Assembly (NCBI GenBank): GCA_934317205.1
Contig: CAKREL010000005.1
Coordinates: 1 to 47,333 of the forward strand
Reading direction: 5' to 3'
DNA length: 47,333 bases
Origin: an uncultured Eubacterium sp.
GTDB taxonomy: Bacteria > Bacillota > Clostridia > Lachnospirales > Lachnospiraceae
Both the position numbers and the translations under genes were made by a program. Positions 25,795 through 35,159 of this stretch are shown here, piece by piece. The notes beneath the pieces are model-generated. The model made no database searches. It saw nothing but the letters and a program-made list of their open reading frames with translations, and was not told the DNA's origin. Numbering within the stretch: position 1 is the first letter of the stretch; each line of letters starts with the position of its first letter.

Positions 25795-27447
25795 ATGAAA
25801 AAACGAAGAATAATGATCGCAATGCTGATCGGTACGATGGCTCTTTCCAGTATTATGACCGGCTGCGGCACCAATACATCAAATACACAATCCAGTGCAG
25901 AGGCAGAAAGTGGAGATTCTGCGGACAGTACGCAAGGAAAGATAAGTTTACTGGATACAAGCGATATGTTTACGAAAAGGGATCTGGATGCGTCCTATGA
26001 TGAGTCAGAGTGCACAGCGATCACGCTGGACGATGAAAACAGCAGCTGCGACAGTGATGCAGTGACCATTGACGGGCAGATGGTGACGATCACAAGCGAA
26101 GGAACTTATTTGATCAGCGGTACGTTAAGCAATGGAAGTATCGTGGTTGATGTGGCAGATTCTGAAAAAGTGCAACTTGTGTTTGACAATGTATCCATTA
26201 CAAATGAGAGCGGCGCAGCAGTGTATGTCAGACAGGCAGATAAGGTATTTTTGACGCTGGCAGATGGCAGTGAAAATACGGTTGTTTCTAATGGAACTAC
26301 GACAGAAGATGACAGCAATATTGATGGCGCGATTTTTGCAAAAGATGATCTGACCATCAACGGAACAGGAACGTTAAATGTGACATCCGCAGCACACGGT
26401 ATTGTATGCAAGGACGATCTGGTGGTGACAGGAGGAACTTATAATATTTCTGCAGAGAAACAGGGACTTTCCGGTAAAGACAGTGTCCGCAGTGCAGACG
26501 GAGCCTTTGACATTACTACCGGTGGAGATGCGATCCACAGCGAAAATGAGGATGACGAAACAAAAGGTTTTGTATATGTGGCAAACGGAAGTTTTACGCT
26601 GAATGCCGCTGGAGATGGGATTTCAGCTTCTTATGTGGTTCAGTTGGATGATGGAACCATCACCATCAGTCAGTGTTATGAAGGACTGGAAGGACAGATA
26701 ATAGATATTTCCGGCGGTATGATCGATATTACAGCCAGCGATGACGGACTGAACGCAGCCGGTGGAAATGACAGTAGCAACAGTAACGGACCGGGTGGCG
26801 GAGATCCATTTTCCGCGGATGAAGATGCCTATATCAATATTTCCGGCGGACAGATAACCATTGATGCAAGTGGTGACGGTATCGACAGTAACGGAGACCT
26901 GACAGTCAGCGGAGGAACTATCTTTGTAACAGGTCCGGCAAATGATGGAAATGGCGCATTTGATTATAACGGAACGGCAGCAATCACCGGAGGAACGGTT
27001 GTGGCAGCAGGCATGAGCGGCATGGCACAGAATTTCGGGGATGATTCCAGTCAGGGAGCCATGCTGATCAATCTGGATGATACCCAGAGTGGCGAGATCA
27101 CGCTGACAGATGCGGATGGAAAGGAACTGATCAGCTTTACACCTTCCAGAGAGTACAATTCTGTAGTCATCAGCTGCGCAGATTTGGAAGAAGGAGCAAC
27201 GTATACATTAAATACAGGTGAGACAGCGACAGAAGTAACCCTGTCGAGCTTGGTATACAGTAACGGACAGAGTCAGGGCGGACAGCCGGGAGGAATGCAA
27301 AATGGACAGATGCCAGACCAGAACGGACAATCAGATAGTAATGCCCCGTCGGGACAGCCAGGTCAGGGTGGACCGGGTCAAAACAATAGCAGCGGACAGT
27401 CGGAATCTGACCAGAGCAGCACAAATAGCAGCCAGTCCAACACTTGA
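25795..27447 (+). CDS. secreted lipoprotein with carbohydrate-binding-like beta-helix domain (DUF4353 type)
   Basis: A 550-residue surface protein. The N-terminus is a lipoprotein signal (KKRRIMIAMLIGTMALSS) with the lipobox at IMTGCG. From about residue 60 to 480 it is built of repeats of the form ISGG-x-[IV]-x[IV] (TISGG, LTVSGGTI, ISGGQITIDASGDGID), a right-handed beta-helix pattern typical of DUF4353. The last ~60 residues are disordered and rich in Gln, Gly, Ser and Asn (GQPGQGGPGQNN). It lies 90 nt after DUF4956, in the common VTC-DUF4956-secreted-protein order. The CotH-like kinase gene often found in such clusters is absent here. Confidence 0.82.
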   Translation: MKKRRIMIAMLIGTMALSSIMTGCGTNTSNTQSSAEAESGDSADSTQGKISLLDTSDMFTKRDLDASYDESECTAITLDDENSSCDSDAVTIDGQMVTITSEGTYLISGTLSNGSIVVDVADSEKVQLVFDNVSITNESGAAVYVRQADKVFLTLADGSENTVVSNGTTTEDDSNIDGAIFAKDDLTINGTGTLNVTSAAHGIVCKDDLVVTGGTYNISAEKQGLSGKDSVRSADGAFDITTGGDAIHSENEDDETKGFVYVANGSFTLNAAGDGISASYVVQLDDGTITISQCYEGLEGQIIDISGGMIDITASDDGLNAAGGNDSSNSNGPGGGDPFSADEDAYINISGGQITIDASGDGIDSNGDLTVSGGTIFVTGPANDGNGAFDYNGTAAITGGTVVAAGMSGMAQNFGDDSSQGAMLINLDDTQSGEITLTDADGKELISFTPSREYNSVVISCADLEEGATYTLNTGETATEVTLSSLVYSNGQSQGGQPGGMQNGQMPDQNGQSDSNAPSGQPGQGGPGQNNSSGQSESDQSSTNSSQSNT

Positions 27448-27530
27448 TGGTTTTAGAAATACAAGTAAAATTTTTGCATAGATTTTCACCGGAATAGACA
27501 GGTTAATTTATGCTTGTAAATGACAGCATA

Positions 27531-27560
27531 TTGACGCAGATTTTCCAAATGGGGTATACT
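27531..27560 (+). promoter_or_regulatory. promoter of the AAA-ATPase gene
   Basis: TTGACG (27531-27536), 18 nt, TATACT (27555-27560), about 90 nt before the chosen start codon. Confidence 0.6.
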
Positions 27561-27650
27561 GCTAGATAAGAGTATTAGTGAATCGTTAATAATGCTCATA
27601 TGAGTGACATATATGATTTATCATGGTTTTTGGGAAAGCAGGGGAATCGA

Positions 27651-29321
27651 ATGAAAGGATTGAATATACCTGTTGGTGTTTCTGATTTTGCAGAAATACG
27701 GCAGAACGGATATTATTATGTAGATAAAACAGGCTTGATCTGTGAATTACTGAAGACAACAGGTACAAAGGTGACTTTGATCACCCGACCAAGGCGCTTT
27801 GGTAAAACACTTACGATGAGCATGCTGGATAATTTCTTCAATATCCAGAAGGATAGCAAATGTATATTTGCAGGGCTTGAAATAGCTGGCCAGGATGTAC
27901 TTTGTCGTGAGTGGATGAATCGCTGGCCAGTGTTATTTGTTTCGTTCAAGCAGGTGGATGGGCTGGATTTTGCAAGCGCATATGAGATGTTTTGTTCGGT
28001 GATAAGAGATCTCTTTATGGAACATACTTATATGTTGGAAAGCGATAAAGTTGCATCTGTGGATAAGAAAATATTTGAGGATATTTTGCATGGGAGCAGT
28101 GAAAGTGCAGAGATAAAAAACAGTTTACGTGTCCTTATGCGCATGATGCAGGCATACTATGGTCAGCAGGTCATTCTTCTGATGGATGAATACGATGTAC
28201 CTGTGGCGAAGGCAAACAGTAATGGCTACTATACGGAAATGCTGGATATGATGAAAGGAATCATGCAGCCATTGAAAGATAACCCGGCTCTTCGTTTTGC
28301 GGTAATTACCGGCTGCCTGAAAATTGCAAAAGAAAGTATATTTACTGGAACCAACAACTTTGTTTCTGATACGATTACAGATTCCCGGTTAAATGAATAT
28401 TTCGGATTTACACAAAAAGAAGTGGATCGTATTTTGCAGGATGCTGGTGCTGAAAAACAGGCAGAACTGGTAAAAATGTGGTATGACGGATATCATTTTG
28501 GTGAGTTTGATGTATATTGTCCATGGGATGTCATGAATTACCTGCGGGACTGGCAGTATAATCCGAATGTAAAGCCGGTGGGATATTGGAAAAATACCAG
28601 CGATAATGCAATTATTCGTTCATTTATTGATTATGCGGGCAGTGCAATTACGAAAAAGCTGGAGATTTTGCTGTCGGGTGGTTATATTGTGCAGCAGATT
28701 GATGAAAACCTGACGTATGATTACCTGCATTCATCAGAGGATAATCTGTGGAGCATTTTGTATCTGACCGGATATCTGACCAGAATTCGTGAATCGGAAT
28801 TGGAACAGAAAATTCCGAATGGGACGGAAGCGCTTATCATTCCAAATGCAGAGATCCGTGAAATATTTGAGACTACGATTGTAAAATGGTTTCAGGAAAG
28901 TGCCAGAGTGTGGGATCGGCAAAAATTGTTTGCGGCAGTATGGAACGGAGACGGAGAAACGATTACGCAGGAGATGAATCGCCTTTTGCGGAAAACCATC
29001 AGCTATCATGACTATAAAGAAGATTTTTATCATGCGTTTCTGGCGGGGATTTTTGCCGGCGCGGGTTATATGGTGGAATCCAACCGGGAGCATGGCGAAG
29101 GACGAAGTGATGTGGTAGTCAGTGATCCTACGGAAGCCAGAGTTGCGGTTTTTGAAGTAAAATATTCTCATAAACTGGACGAGATGGAGCGCTACTGTGA
29201 TACGGCATTGCAGCAGATCGATGAGCGGATGTACACTGTGGAATATGAAGATGATTATGATCAGATATTGTGTTATGGGATATCCTTTTATAAAAAACGT
29301 TGTCTGATTCGAAAAAAATAA
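27651..29321 (+). CDS. AAA-ATPase with C-terminal PD-(D/E)XK nuclease-like domain
   Basis: A 556-residue protein of the AAA-ATPase-like/DUF1703 type, often present in several copies in gut Firmicutes and Bacteroidetes. It begins with the family hallmark IPVGVSDFAEIRQNGYYYVDKT. Walker A is RPRRFGKTLTMSML (from about residue 46) and Walker B is VILLMDEYDVP. The sensor stretch ITGCLKIAKESIFTGTNNF follows. Near the C-terminus GRSDVVVSDPTEARVAVFEVKYS has the D...E-x-K pattern of restriction-type nucleases. I start at 27651 because AGGGG lies upstream; the ATG at 27600 has no such site. The biological role is not known. It is a single-gene unit followed by repeat copy C. Confidence 0.85.
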   Translation: MKGLNIPVGVSDFAEIRQNGYYYVDKTGLICELLKTTGTKVTLITRPRRFGKTLTMSMLDNFFNIQKDSKCIFAGLEIAGQDVLCREWMNRWPVLFVSFKQVDGLDFASAYEMFCSVIRDLFMEHTYMLESDKVASVDKKIFEDILHGSSESAEIKNSLRVLMRMMQAYYGQQVILLMDEYDVPVAKANSNGYYTEMLDMMKGIMQPLKDNPALRFAVITGCLKIAKESIFTGTNNFVSDTITDSRLNEYFGFTQKEVDRILQDAGAEKQAELVKMWYDGYHFGEFDVYCPWDVMNYLRDWQYNPNVKPVGYWKNTSDNAIIRSFIDYAGSAITKKLEILLSGGYIVQQIDENLTYDYLHSSEDNLWSILYLTGYLTRIRESELEQKIPNGTEALIIPNAEIREIFETTIVKWFQESARVWDRQKLFAAVWNGDGETITQEMNRLLRKTISYHDYKEDFYHAFLAGIFAGAGYMVESNREHGEGRSDVVVSDPTEARVAVFEVKYSHKLDEMERYCDTALQQIDERMYTVEYEDDYDQILCYGISFYKKRCLIRKK

Positions 29322-29347
29322 AACCAGAAAATAAAGGTTGTTTACAT

Positions 29348-29386
29348 GAGCAAGTAGCAAAAGCGGATTGAGAATGTCCGCTTTAC
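29348..29386 (+). repeat. 39-nt dispersed hairpin repeat, copy C
   Basis: It starts 27 nt after the AAA-ATPase stop. It is preceded by ACAT in place of the GTTCAT of copies B and D, and the 41-nt upstream extension is missing. The stem AAAGCGGA/TCCGCTTT is intact. Confidence 0.8.
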
Positions 29387-29533
29387 TCTTTAGATTAAGT
29401 AAAATAAAAATACGCAAAAATGACTAATATTGTTATGCTTACACGTTTCTTGAATGAAAAAATGGATAAATTCGATCATATGTGATAATGTGAATTTACA
29501 GAATCGTATTTGCAAATAAGGAGAAGAAAACTT

Positions 29534-30271
29534 ATGATCTGGTTTATCATTGCGACACTGGTCGCATTTTTTATCAAAGGTCTATGCGGCTTTGCGAATA
29601 CCCTGATATTTAATGGGATTCTGAGTTACACAGCAAATAACATCAATATTTCCCCACTGGAAGTCGTATTGGGGTATCCGAGCAATATTATTTTAGTCTG
29701 GAAAGAACGGAAATCCCTGAACTGGAAAATCTGGCTTCCACTGACTGCTTTGGTTGTAGCGGGCAGTATTCCGGGAATCTTTTTGCTGAAACATACAGAT
29801 GCAGGACTTTTGAAAGTGATTTTTGGCATTGCGGTTATTGTCATTGGTGTGGAAATGCTGTTTCGGGAATTGAAAAGTAGTAATCGGATAAGTGGCAATG
29901 GTAAGAACAGCGGTTCTCGGTTCGTGCTGGTAGTCATCGGGATTATTTCCGGTCTGCTCTGCGGTTTGTATGGCGTAGGCGCATTGCTGGCAGCCTATGT
30001 GAGCAGAGTGGCGGAAAACAGTCATGAATTCAAGGCAAATATCTGTGTGGTATTTGTAGTAGAAAATACAATCCGCATTATTTTATATGCGGCCACAGGA
30101 ATTCTGACGCTTGCGGTGCTCAAACAGGTCGTGATCTTGATTCCGTTTATGCTGGCAGCGGTATTTTTTGGAATGAAGAGCAGTTCGGTTCTGAATGAAA
30201 AAGTTATCAAGAAGATAGTGATTGTTCTGCTGATTCTGTCCGGAATCGTGCTGATCATCAACAACATATAA
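29534..30271 (+). CDS. TauE/SafE family permease
   Basis: A 245-residue membrane protein with about eight helices, of the family exporting sulfite, sulfoacetate or other organosulfur or organic anions. FFIKGLCGFANTLIFNGIL in the first helices and GLLCGLYGVGALLAAYVSR in the second half are the two related repeat motifs of the family. LVVAGSIPGIFLLK fits the conserved loop. The ATG at 29534 has AAGGAG upstream; the TTG at 29510 is less likely. It is convergent with the CoA-transferase gene across a two-way terminator. The substrate is unknown. Confidence 0.85.
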   Translation: MIWFIIATLVAFFIKGLCGFANTLIFNGILSYTANNINISPLEVVLGYPSNIILVWKERKSLNWKIWLPLTALVVAGSIPGIFLLKHTDAGLLKVIFGIAVIVIGVEMLFRELKSSNRISGNGKNSGSRFVLVVIGIISGLLCGLYGVGALLAAYVSRVAENSHEFKANICVVFVVENTIRIILYAATGILTLAVLKQVVILIPFMLAAVFFGMKSSSVLNEKVIKKIVIVLLILSGIVLIINNI

Positions 30272-30390
30272 GAAGTTATAAGACATTGATAATTGTCAGA
30301 AGAAGCAGACCGTTGATGTATTTTATGAAAATATCAGAAAAATAAAAAAATCAGAAAAGAAGAAACAAATCAACCAATAGGATAAAAAAG

Positions 30391-30426
30391 AAAAACTGCC
30401 GCATGATTTAAATTGCGGCAGTTTTT
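30391..30426. terminator. bidirectional intrinsic terminator
   Basis: A perfect 13-bp stem (AAAAACTGCCGCA with TGCGGCAGTTTTT), loop of ten. It gives a T-run on both strands, serving the permease (+) and the CoA-transferase operon (-). Nothing else is seen in the rest of the gap between 30271 and 30525, apart from a possible degenerate 39-nt repeat at 30510-30528. Confidence 0.88.
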
Positions 30427-30524
30427 CCTGTTCATAGAAAAATGGACAATTCTATGTACAGATGTGAGTTAATTTATAACATAACCAGAATCATGGGGAA
30501 TCCGGTTATGAGCAAATAGTAAAG

Positions 30525-31820
30525 TTACATCAGAAGCCGTTTTCTAGCTTCAAATGTCAGTTCTTCCCGGAATTTTGGGTGAGCAATGGAAATCAGAGCC
30601 TGTATCCGCTGGCGGATTGTTTTGCCACGTAACTTTGCAATTCCGTATTCTGTTACGATATAGTCGACATCGTTCTTGGATGTGGTTACAATCGATCCAT
30701 CTGTCAGTGTAGGACGGATCCGGCTGACAGTTCCGTTTTGTGCTGTTGAATGAAAAGCGATAAAACTTTTTCCACCTTTTGATGCGGTGGCACCTTTTAC
30801 AAAATCAACTTGTCCACCACTGCCGGAAATATGGGTGGTGCCGATAGATTCGGCGCAGACCTGACCATAAAAATCGACTTCCAGAGCAGCATTGACGCTG
30901 ATCATATTCGGATGCTGCGCAATAATGTGCGGATCGTTAACCTGTGTGACAGGCAATAACAAAATGTCTGGGTTGTCATTGACAAAATCATACATAGGAG
31001 CAGATCCCATCATAAAAGTAGCAACAGTTTTTCCCGTATTTAATGGTTTACAGGAATTATCGACAACCCCTGCTTCAAGCAGGTCGATCATCCCATCCGT
31101 CAGAAGTTCGGAATGGATTCCAAGGTGTTTTTTGCCCATCAGGGCACTTCCGACAGCATCAGGGATTGCACCGATACCAAATTGAATTGTAGCACCATTT
31201 GGTATTTCTTCTGCAATCAGATTACCGATAGTTGCGCTTATATCGTCCATTTTTCCGTGTTTCATAGCCGGAATCGGATCATCATTTTCATAAAGTGCAG
31301 TGACTTCTGAAATATGGATTTTGGGTGTACCGCAGGGACGCGGAAGGTTGTGGTTGACTTCCAGAAAAATATGAGAAGATTTTTTTCCCAGAATTTCACC
31401 CAGAGAACCGTTACAGGTGGAAAAATATCCGTTTTCATCCATTGGGCTTACCCGGGTACACCAAAAATCTATTTTTTCGTACTGCTCGATCAGTCCTGGC
31501 ACTTCGTGGTAATTACAGGGTGCAATGTCGCCATATCCCTGTGCGATACCTTTGCGTGCAGAGATACCGGAAAACCATGATATTCCATGGATAGAAGAAG
31601 CGCACGATTTCTGATAACATTCATATGGATAGGCATCCAATAACGTATTTAGTGTCAGATTCTGGATGTTCCCTTCTTTTGCACGTTGTTCTATCAGTTG
31701 AATCAGACGGTAAGGCTGACTTAGAGGGGCATCCAGAAAACCATTCCATCCGGAAGAAATCAGTGTTGTAATTTTTTCCGGAGACATGCGTTTTTGTGCA
31801 TATAATTGTTGAAAGGTCAT
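30525..31820 (-). CDS. acetyl-CoA hydrolase/transferase family CoA-transferase (4-hydroxybutyrate/butyryl-CoA:acetate type)
   Basis: It moves CoA between an acyl-CoA donor (acetyl- or butyryl-CoA) and a carboxylic acid. With the ATG at 31820 the protein has 431 residues and the catalytic glutamate in GIHSELLTDG is residue 238, the same number as in the well-studied 4-hydroxybutyrate CoA-transferase, which supports this start. SGSGGQVDFVKGA is the oxyanion/CoA-binding loop and VTEYGIAKLRGKT a C-terminal family signature. GGAG lies about ten bases upstream. It begins 4 nt after the thiolase stop, as the last gene of the sigma-54 operon. The acid accepted is not known. Confidence 0.9.
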   Translation of the reverse strand: MTFQQLYAQKRMSPEKITTLISSGWNGFLDAPLSQPYRLIQLIEQRAKEGNIQNLTLNTLLDAYPYECYQKSCASSIHGISWFSGISARKGIAQGYGDIAPCNYHEVPGLIEQYEKIDFWCTRVSPMDENGYFSTCNGSLGEILGKKSSHIFLEVNHNLPRPCGTPKIHISEVTALYENDDPIPAMKHGKMDDISATIGNLIAEEIPNGATIQFGIGAIPDAVGSALMGKKHLGIHSELLTDGMIDLLEAGVVDNSCKPLNTGKTVATFMMGSAPMYDFVNDNPDILLLPVTQVNDPHIIAQHPNMISVNAALEVDFYGQVCAESIGTTHISGSGGQVDFVKGATASKGGKSFIAFHSTAQNGTVSRIRPTLTDGSIVTTSKNDVDYIVTEYGIAKLRGKTIRQRIQALISIAHPKFREELTFEARKRLLM

Positions 31821-31824
31821 GATA

Positions 31825-33000
31825 TCAGGACTCCATTTCAAAGATACCGGCTGCACCCATTCCGCCACCGATACACATAGTTACCATTCCGTATCGTTCT
31901 TTTCTTCGATCTAATTCGGAGAGAACTTTACAGGTGAGGAATGCACCAGTTGCGCCTAATGGATGTCCGAGAGCCATGGCACCACCATTTGGATTCACTT
32001 TTTCCATAGGAATTTCCAGTGTTTTGATACATGCCAGTGCCTGAGAGGCAAAGGCTTCATTTAATTCAATAACGCTGATGTCATCCATTGTCAGGTTTGC
32101 TTTTTTTAATGCTTTCGGGACAGCAACAATCGGACCGATTCCCATGACATTGGCGGGAACACCACCTACGGCGAAGGATACAAAGCGTGCAATTGGTTTA
32201 TAACCTAATTTTTCAGCAGTTTCTCTTGCCATCATTACGACAAAACCGGTTCCATCGGTCATCTGAGAAGATGTAGCAGCAGTGACACGACCATTTTCCC
32301 GGAAGCATGGTTTTAATGTAGCCAGATTTTCCATGCTGGTTCCAGGACGAACACCTTCATCTTTTGTGACTGTGATTTCTTTTCCCTGGAATGTGGTTGT
32401 GACAGGAATGATTTCTTTATCAAATTTGCCGGCTTCCTGCGCAGCAGCAGCAAGTTTGTGGCTTCGGACAGCCATTTCCTCCATTTCTTCACGGGAAATA
32501 TCATATTTTTCGGCGACAAGTTCCGCAGTTTCGCCCATGATGATATAGGCATCCGGATCTGTTGCCATCAATTTTTCATCAATTTGGATATCAGGATCTA
32601 CCATGTTCATACCTGTCATCTGTTCACAGCCACCGGCCACAATAATATCCATGTCTCCTGCTTTAATTGCATTTGCTGCAGTGGCGATACTTTGCAGACC
32701 GGAAGAACAGAAACGGTTGATGGTTTGTGCACAAACTGAATCAGGAAGCCCTGCACGCTGTACGATCAGTTTTGCAGCGTTGTATCCCATACCTTTTTCT
32801 GGAAAGGCACAGCCGACGATGACATCATCGATGAGTTCAGGATTAAAATGATCCAGTCTGGAAAGAACACCTTTTAATACCTGGGCGCCATATTCGATTG
32901 GATGGGTTTCAGCAAAAGAGCCTTTATATGCTTTTGCCATAGCAGAACGGCCGGCAGCAACGATAACGGCATCTCTTGGATTTTTATTTTCTCTATTCAT
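31825..33000 (-). CDS. thiolase (acetyl-CoA acyltransferase)
   Basis: It cleaves 3-ketoacyl-CoA with CoA, or condenses acyl-CoAs in reverse. The 391 residues carry the nucleophilic Cys98 in INRFCSSGLQS, the NEAFASQALA motif, the His in GGAMALGHPLGATGA and the second Cys in MCIGGGMGAAG. The sequence is closer to the FadA/3-ketoacyl-CoA thiolase style (DVIVGCAFPEKGMGYN) than to short-chain biosynthetic ThlA, so longer or substituted ketoacyl-CoAs are possible. It lies between symporter and CoA-transferase in the operon. With the CoA-transferase it forms an activate-and-cleave module for a 3-oxo acid (inference). Confidence 0.92.
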   Translation of the reverse strand: MNRENKNPRDAVIVAAGRSAMAKAYKGSFAETHPIEYGAQVLKGVLSRLDHFNPELIDDVIVGCAFPEKGMGYNAAKLIVQRAGLPDSVCAQTINRFCSSGLQSIATAANAIKAGDMDIIVAGGCEQMTGMNMVDPDIQIDEKLMATDPDAYIIMGETAELVAEKYDISREEMEEMAVRSHKLAAAAQEAGKFDKEIIPVTTTFQGKEITVTKDEGVRPGTSMENLATLKPCFRENGRVTAATSSQMTDGTGFVVMMARETAEKLGYKPIARFVSFAVGGVPANVMGIGPIVAVPKALKKANLTMDDISVIELNEAFASQALACIKTLEIPMEKVNPNGGAMALGHPLGATGAFLTCKVLSELDRRKERYGMVTMCIGGGMGAAGIFEMES

Positions 33001-33023
33001 AAATTATTTTCCCCTTTGAGAAC

Positions 33024-33060
33024 GATTCCGAACAACCAGAAGAGATCGGTGTTCGGAATC
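33024..33060 (-). other. intra-operon hairpin
   Basis: GATTCCGAACA pairs perfectly with TGTTCGGAATC (11 bp, 15-nt loop) in the gap between the symporter stop and the thiolase start. No T-run follows, so it is more likely an mRNA processing or stability site than a terminator. Confidence 0.55.
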
Positions 33061-33108
33061 ATTCAGACTTTATGTAGGTGGCGGCGTTTCAATTATTAGT
33101 TTCAGTTA

Positions 33109-35067
33109 TTATTTTGCTGCTGCAAGACCTTTTTCTGTAATCTCATATTTACGTCGCATTAAGCCTTTTTCTTTAATATATCCTTCACGGGTCAGGTGAG
33201 AGGAGATAGCAGCCATCTGCATGGAACGGATTTTCTTTGCTGCGATCCATTCGTTCTGCTTGTGAGCATCACCGGTTTTTACCAGTTTCAGGAATTCTAC
33301 ATAATCCGGTGTCAGACCAGCGGAAGCGAGTTTGGCATCATTTCCGGAGAGACCGATCACTGCACGGCCTTTATCTGTAGCAGAGAAAGTATACAGTTTG
33401 GACATGGACAGACCAGCTCTCTGAATATAACCACCACGGTCCAGATGCTCGATTGCAGCATCGGTAACTTTGGAGTCAAGTCCCATGTAGTCAGTGATAT
33501 CTGCCATGTATTTGTGACCGACACAGATCAGCCGAAGTGCTTCTTTATCGGTATCGTTTAAGGTAATATCTTCACGGTTGTGATCGTTTGGAACAAGTTC
33601 CCAGTCAGATTCACCAAAGTATTTTGGCTTGCCGAACAGGCTGGCAATAATAGCTGCCACAAAGGATACGATCAGACCAAGAGTAGCAAGGTAAATGTAG
33701 CTGCCGACAACGAATACACCGGTTAATTCCAGTAATTCAAATACTGCCATGACAACCATTCCACATAATGCACCCCAGAAAGCACCGGTGGAGTTGAATT
33801 TTTTCCAAACCATACCAAGTAATAATAATACAGATGGTGGAACGAGCCAGCAGTTTGCAAATGCAAACAGGTAAGTAGGACCACCCGGGAACTGGCAGAG
33901 GATAAATGTTACAGCACCAACAATGATGAGGATCCATTTGGAAGCACGAAGTCTTTTTTTCGGATCTCCGCTCTTGTCAATGAGACGCTGATAAATATCA
34001 CGTGTCATAACGGCAGAAGCACCAAGTGCGGAAGTAGCGGATGTAGAAACAGAAGCTGCTACAGCACCGATAACGGCCAGTGAACCGAATAACGGAATCA
34101 AGGTGGAAGCGATAAATCCGTAAGCACCTGTCGGCATTACAGTACCGCCATTAAATGTAAATACTTCCGGATGGAAAGCACCTGCGTACAGACCAACAAT
34201 ACCAAGTGGTACACAGAAGATGATCAACAGTAAAAATGCAGACCATACAAAGGATTTGCGTGCAACTTTTTCAGAACGGCAGTTTGCAATTTTCATCCAG
34301 TAGTAGTTATTTCCCCAAACCAGAGCGGATGCAAACAGAATTACAAAGTTGATAACGGACGGATAAGTCAGTCCGGCATTTGGAATGGTTCCCATGAAGC
34401 CTTCGCCCAGCGGGTTTCCATTCGGCCATGCACTTGCTAGTCCGCTGAGCGGACCATACTGTTTGATGACAAGTACCATAACAAGTGGAACGATGATGAT
34501 ACCCATGATAACCTGTACCAGGTCGGTCATGGAAATTGCCCACATACCTGAAATGTATGTAAAAGCAATGATAACTGCGAAAATAACAGCAGTAACAACA
34601 ACTTTATTCCAACCTGTGTATGCACAGATATTTGTGATAGCGGATACAATATTGTTTGCCATGATACCGAGCATACCTACAACAGAGGTAATTGCGATAA
34701 CGGAACGTGTTTTTCCGTCATAACGCATTTCCAGGAATTCCGGAAGTGTCTGAGCACCACAGCGGCGAACAAAGTTAGAATAAAGTAAGCCGTAAAATGC
34801 AAGTCCGCAGAAACTGTAGATCGCACTCCATAGGAAGGAACCTTTAAAACCAAACTGAATGGCAAATCCAGGAGCCAGAGCCATGGTAGTTCCGGCAAAT
34901 CCGATAGCGATAACACCAAAGATGTTCATTCCGGTGGAAATCTGACGACCGGCAAGTACATAATCATCGGTTTCTTTTACCCAGTTTTTTGCTACAAAAC
35001 TGGATATGAATAAAAATGCTAAAAAGATAATAAATATAACTAAGAATACTATATTTTGAGTAGCCAT
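33109..35067 (-). CDS. sodium:solute symporter with C-terminal tandem winged-helix-like tail
   Basis: An importer for an organic substrate, driven by sodium. Residues 1-480 give about 13 membrane helices with SSS-family marks: DYVLAGRQISTGMNIFGVIAIGFAGTT, TLPEFLEMRYDGKTR, and the sodium-site region AAVSVSTSATSALGASAVMTRDIYQR (order approximate, broken in text). The unusual part is the last ~156 residues (from about 497; bases 33109-33579). They are soluble and contain two similar units, HLDRGGYIQRAGL...YTFSATDKGRAVI and HLTREGYIKEKGL...YEITEKGLAAA. Each looks like a winged-helix recognition helix and wing. AAAGGAG precedes the ATG. It is the second gene of the sigma-54 operon. The frame is continuous, so this is not a frameshift joining two genes. 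Confidence 0.88.
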   Translation of the reverse strand: MATQNIVFLVIFIIFLAFLFISSFVAKNWVKETDDYVLAGRQISTGMNIFGVIAIGFAGTTMALAPGFAIQFGFKGSFLWSAIYSFCGLAFYGLLYSNFVRRCGAQTLPEFLEMRYDGKTRSVIAITSVVGMLGIMANNIVSAITNICAYTGWNKVVVTAVIFAVIIAFTYISGMWAISMTDLVQVIMGIIIVPLVMVLVIKQYGPLSGLASAWPNGNPLGEGFMGTIPNAGLTYPSVINFVILFASALVWGNNYYWMKIANCRSEKVARKSFVWSAFLLLIIFCVPLGIVGLYAGAFHPEVFTFNGGTVMPTGAYGFIASTLIPLFGSLAVIGAVAASVSTSATSALGASAVMTRDIYQRLIDKSGDPKKRLRASKWILIIVGAVTFILCQFPGGPTYLFAFANCWLVPPSVLLLLGMVWKKFNSTGAFWGALCGMVVMAVFELLELTGVFVVGSYIYLATLGLIVSFVAAIIASLFGKPKYFGESDWELVPNDHNREDITLNDTDKEALRLICVGHKYMADITDYMGLDSKVTDAAIEHLDRGGYIQRAGLSMSKLYTFSATDKGRAVIGLSGNDAKLASAGLTPDYVEFLKLVKTGDAHKQNEWIAAKKIRSMQMAAISSHLTREGYIKEKGLMRRKYEITEKGLAAAK

Positions 35068-35159
35068 ACGCTTCTCCTTTCGTATTAGCGAATTATGATA
35101 TATGACAGAATCATTTATGAAATATTCCGTCAGGTAAAAGAGTTTTATAAGGAAAGCTG

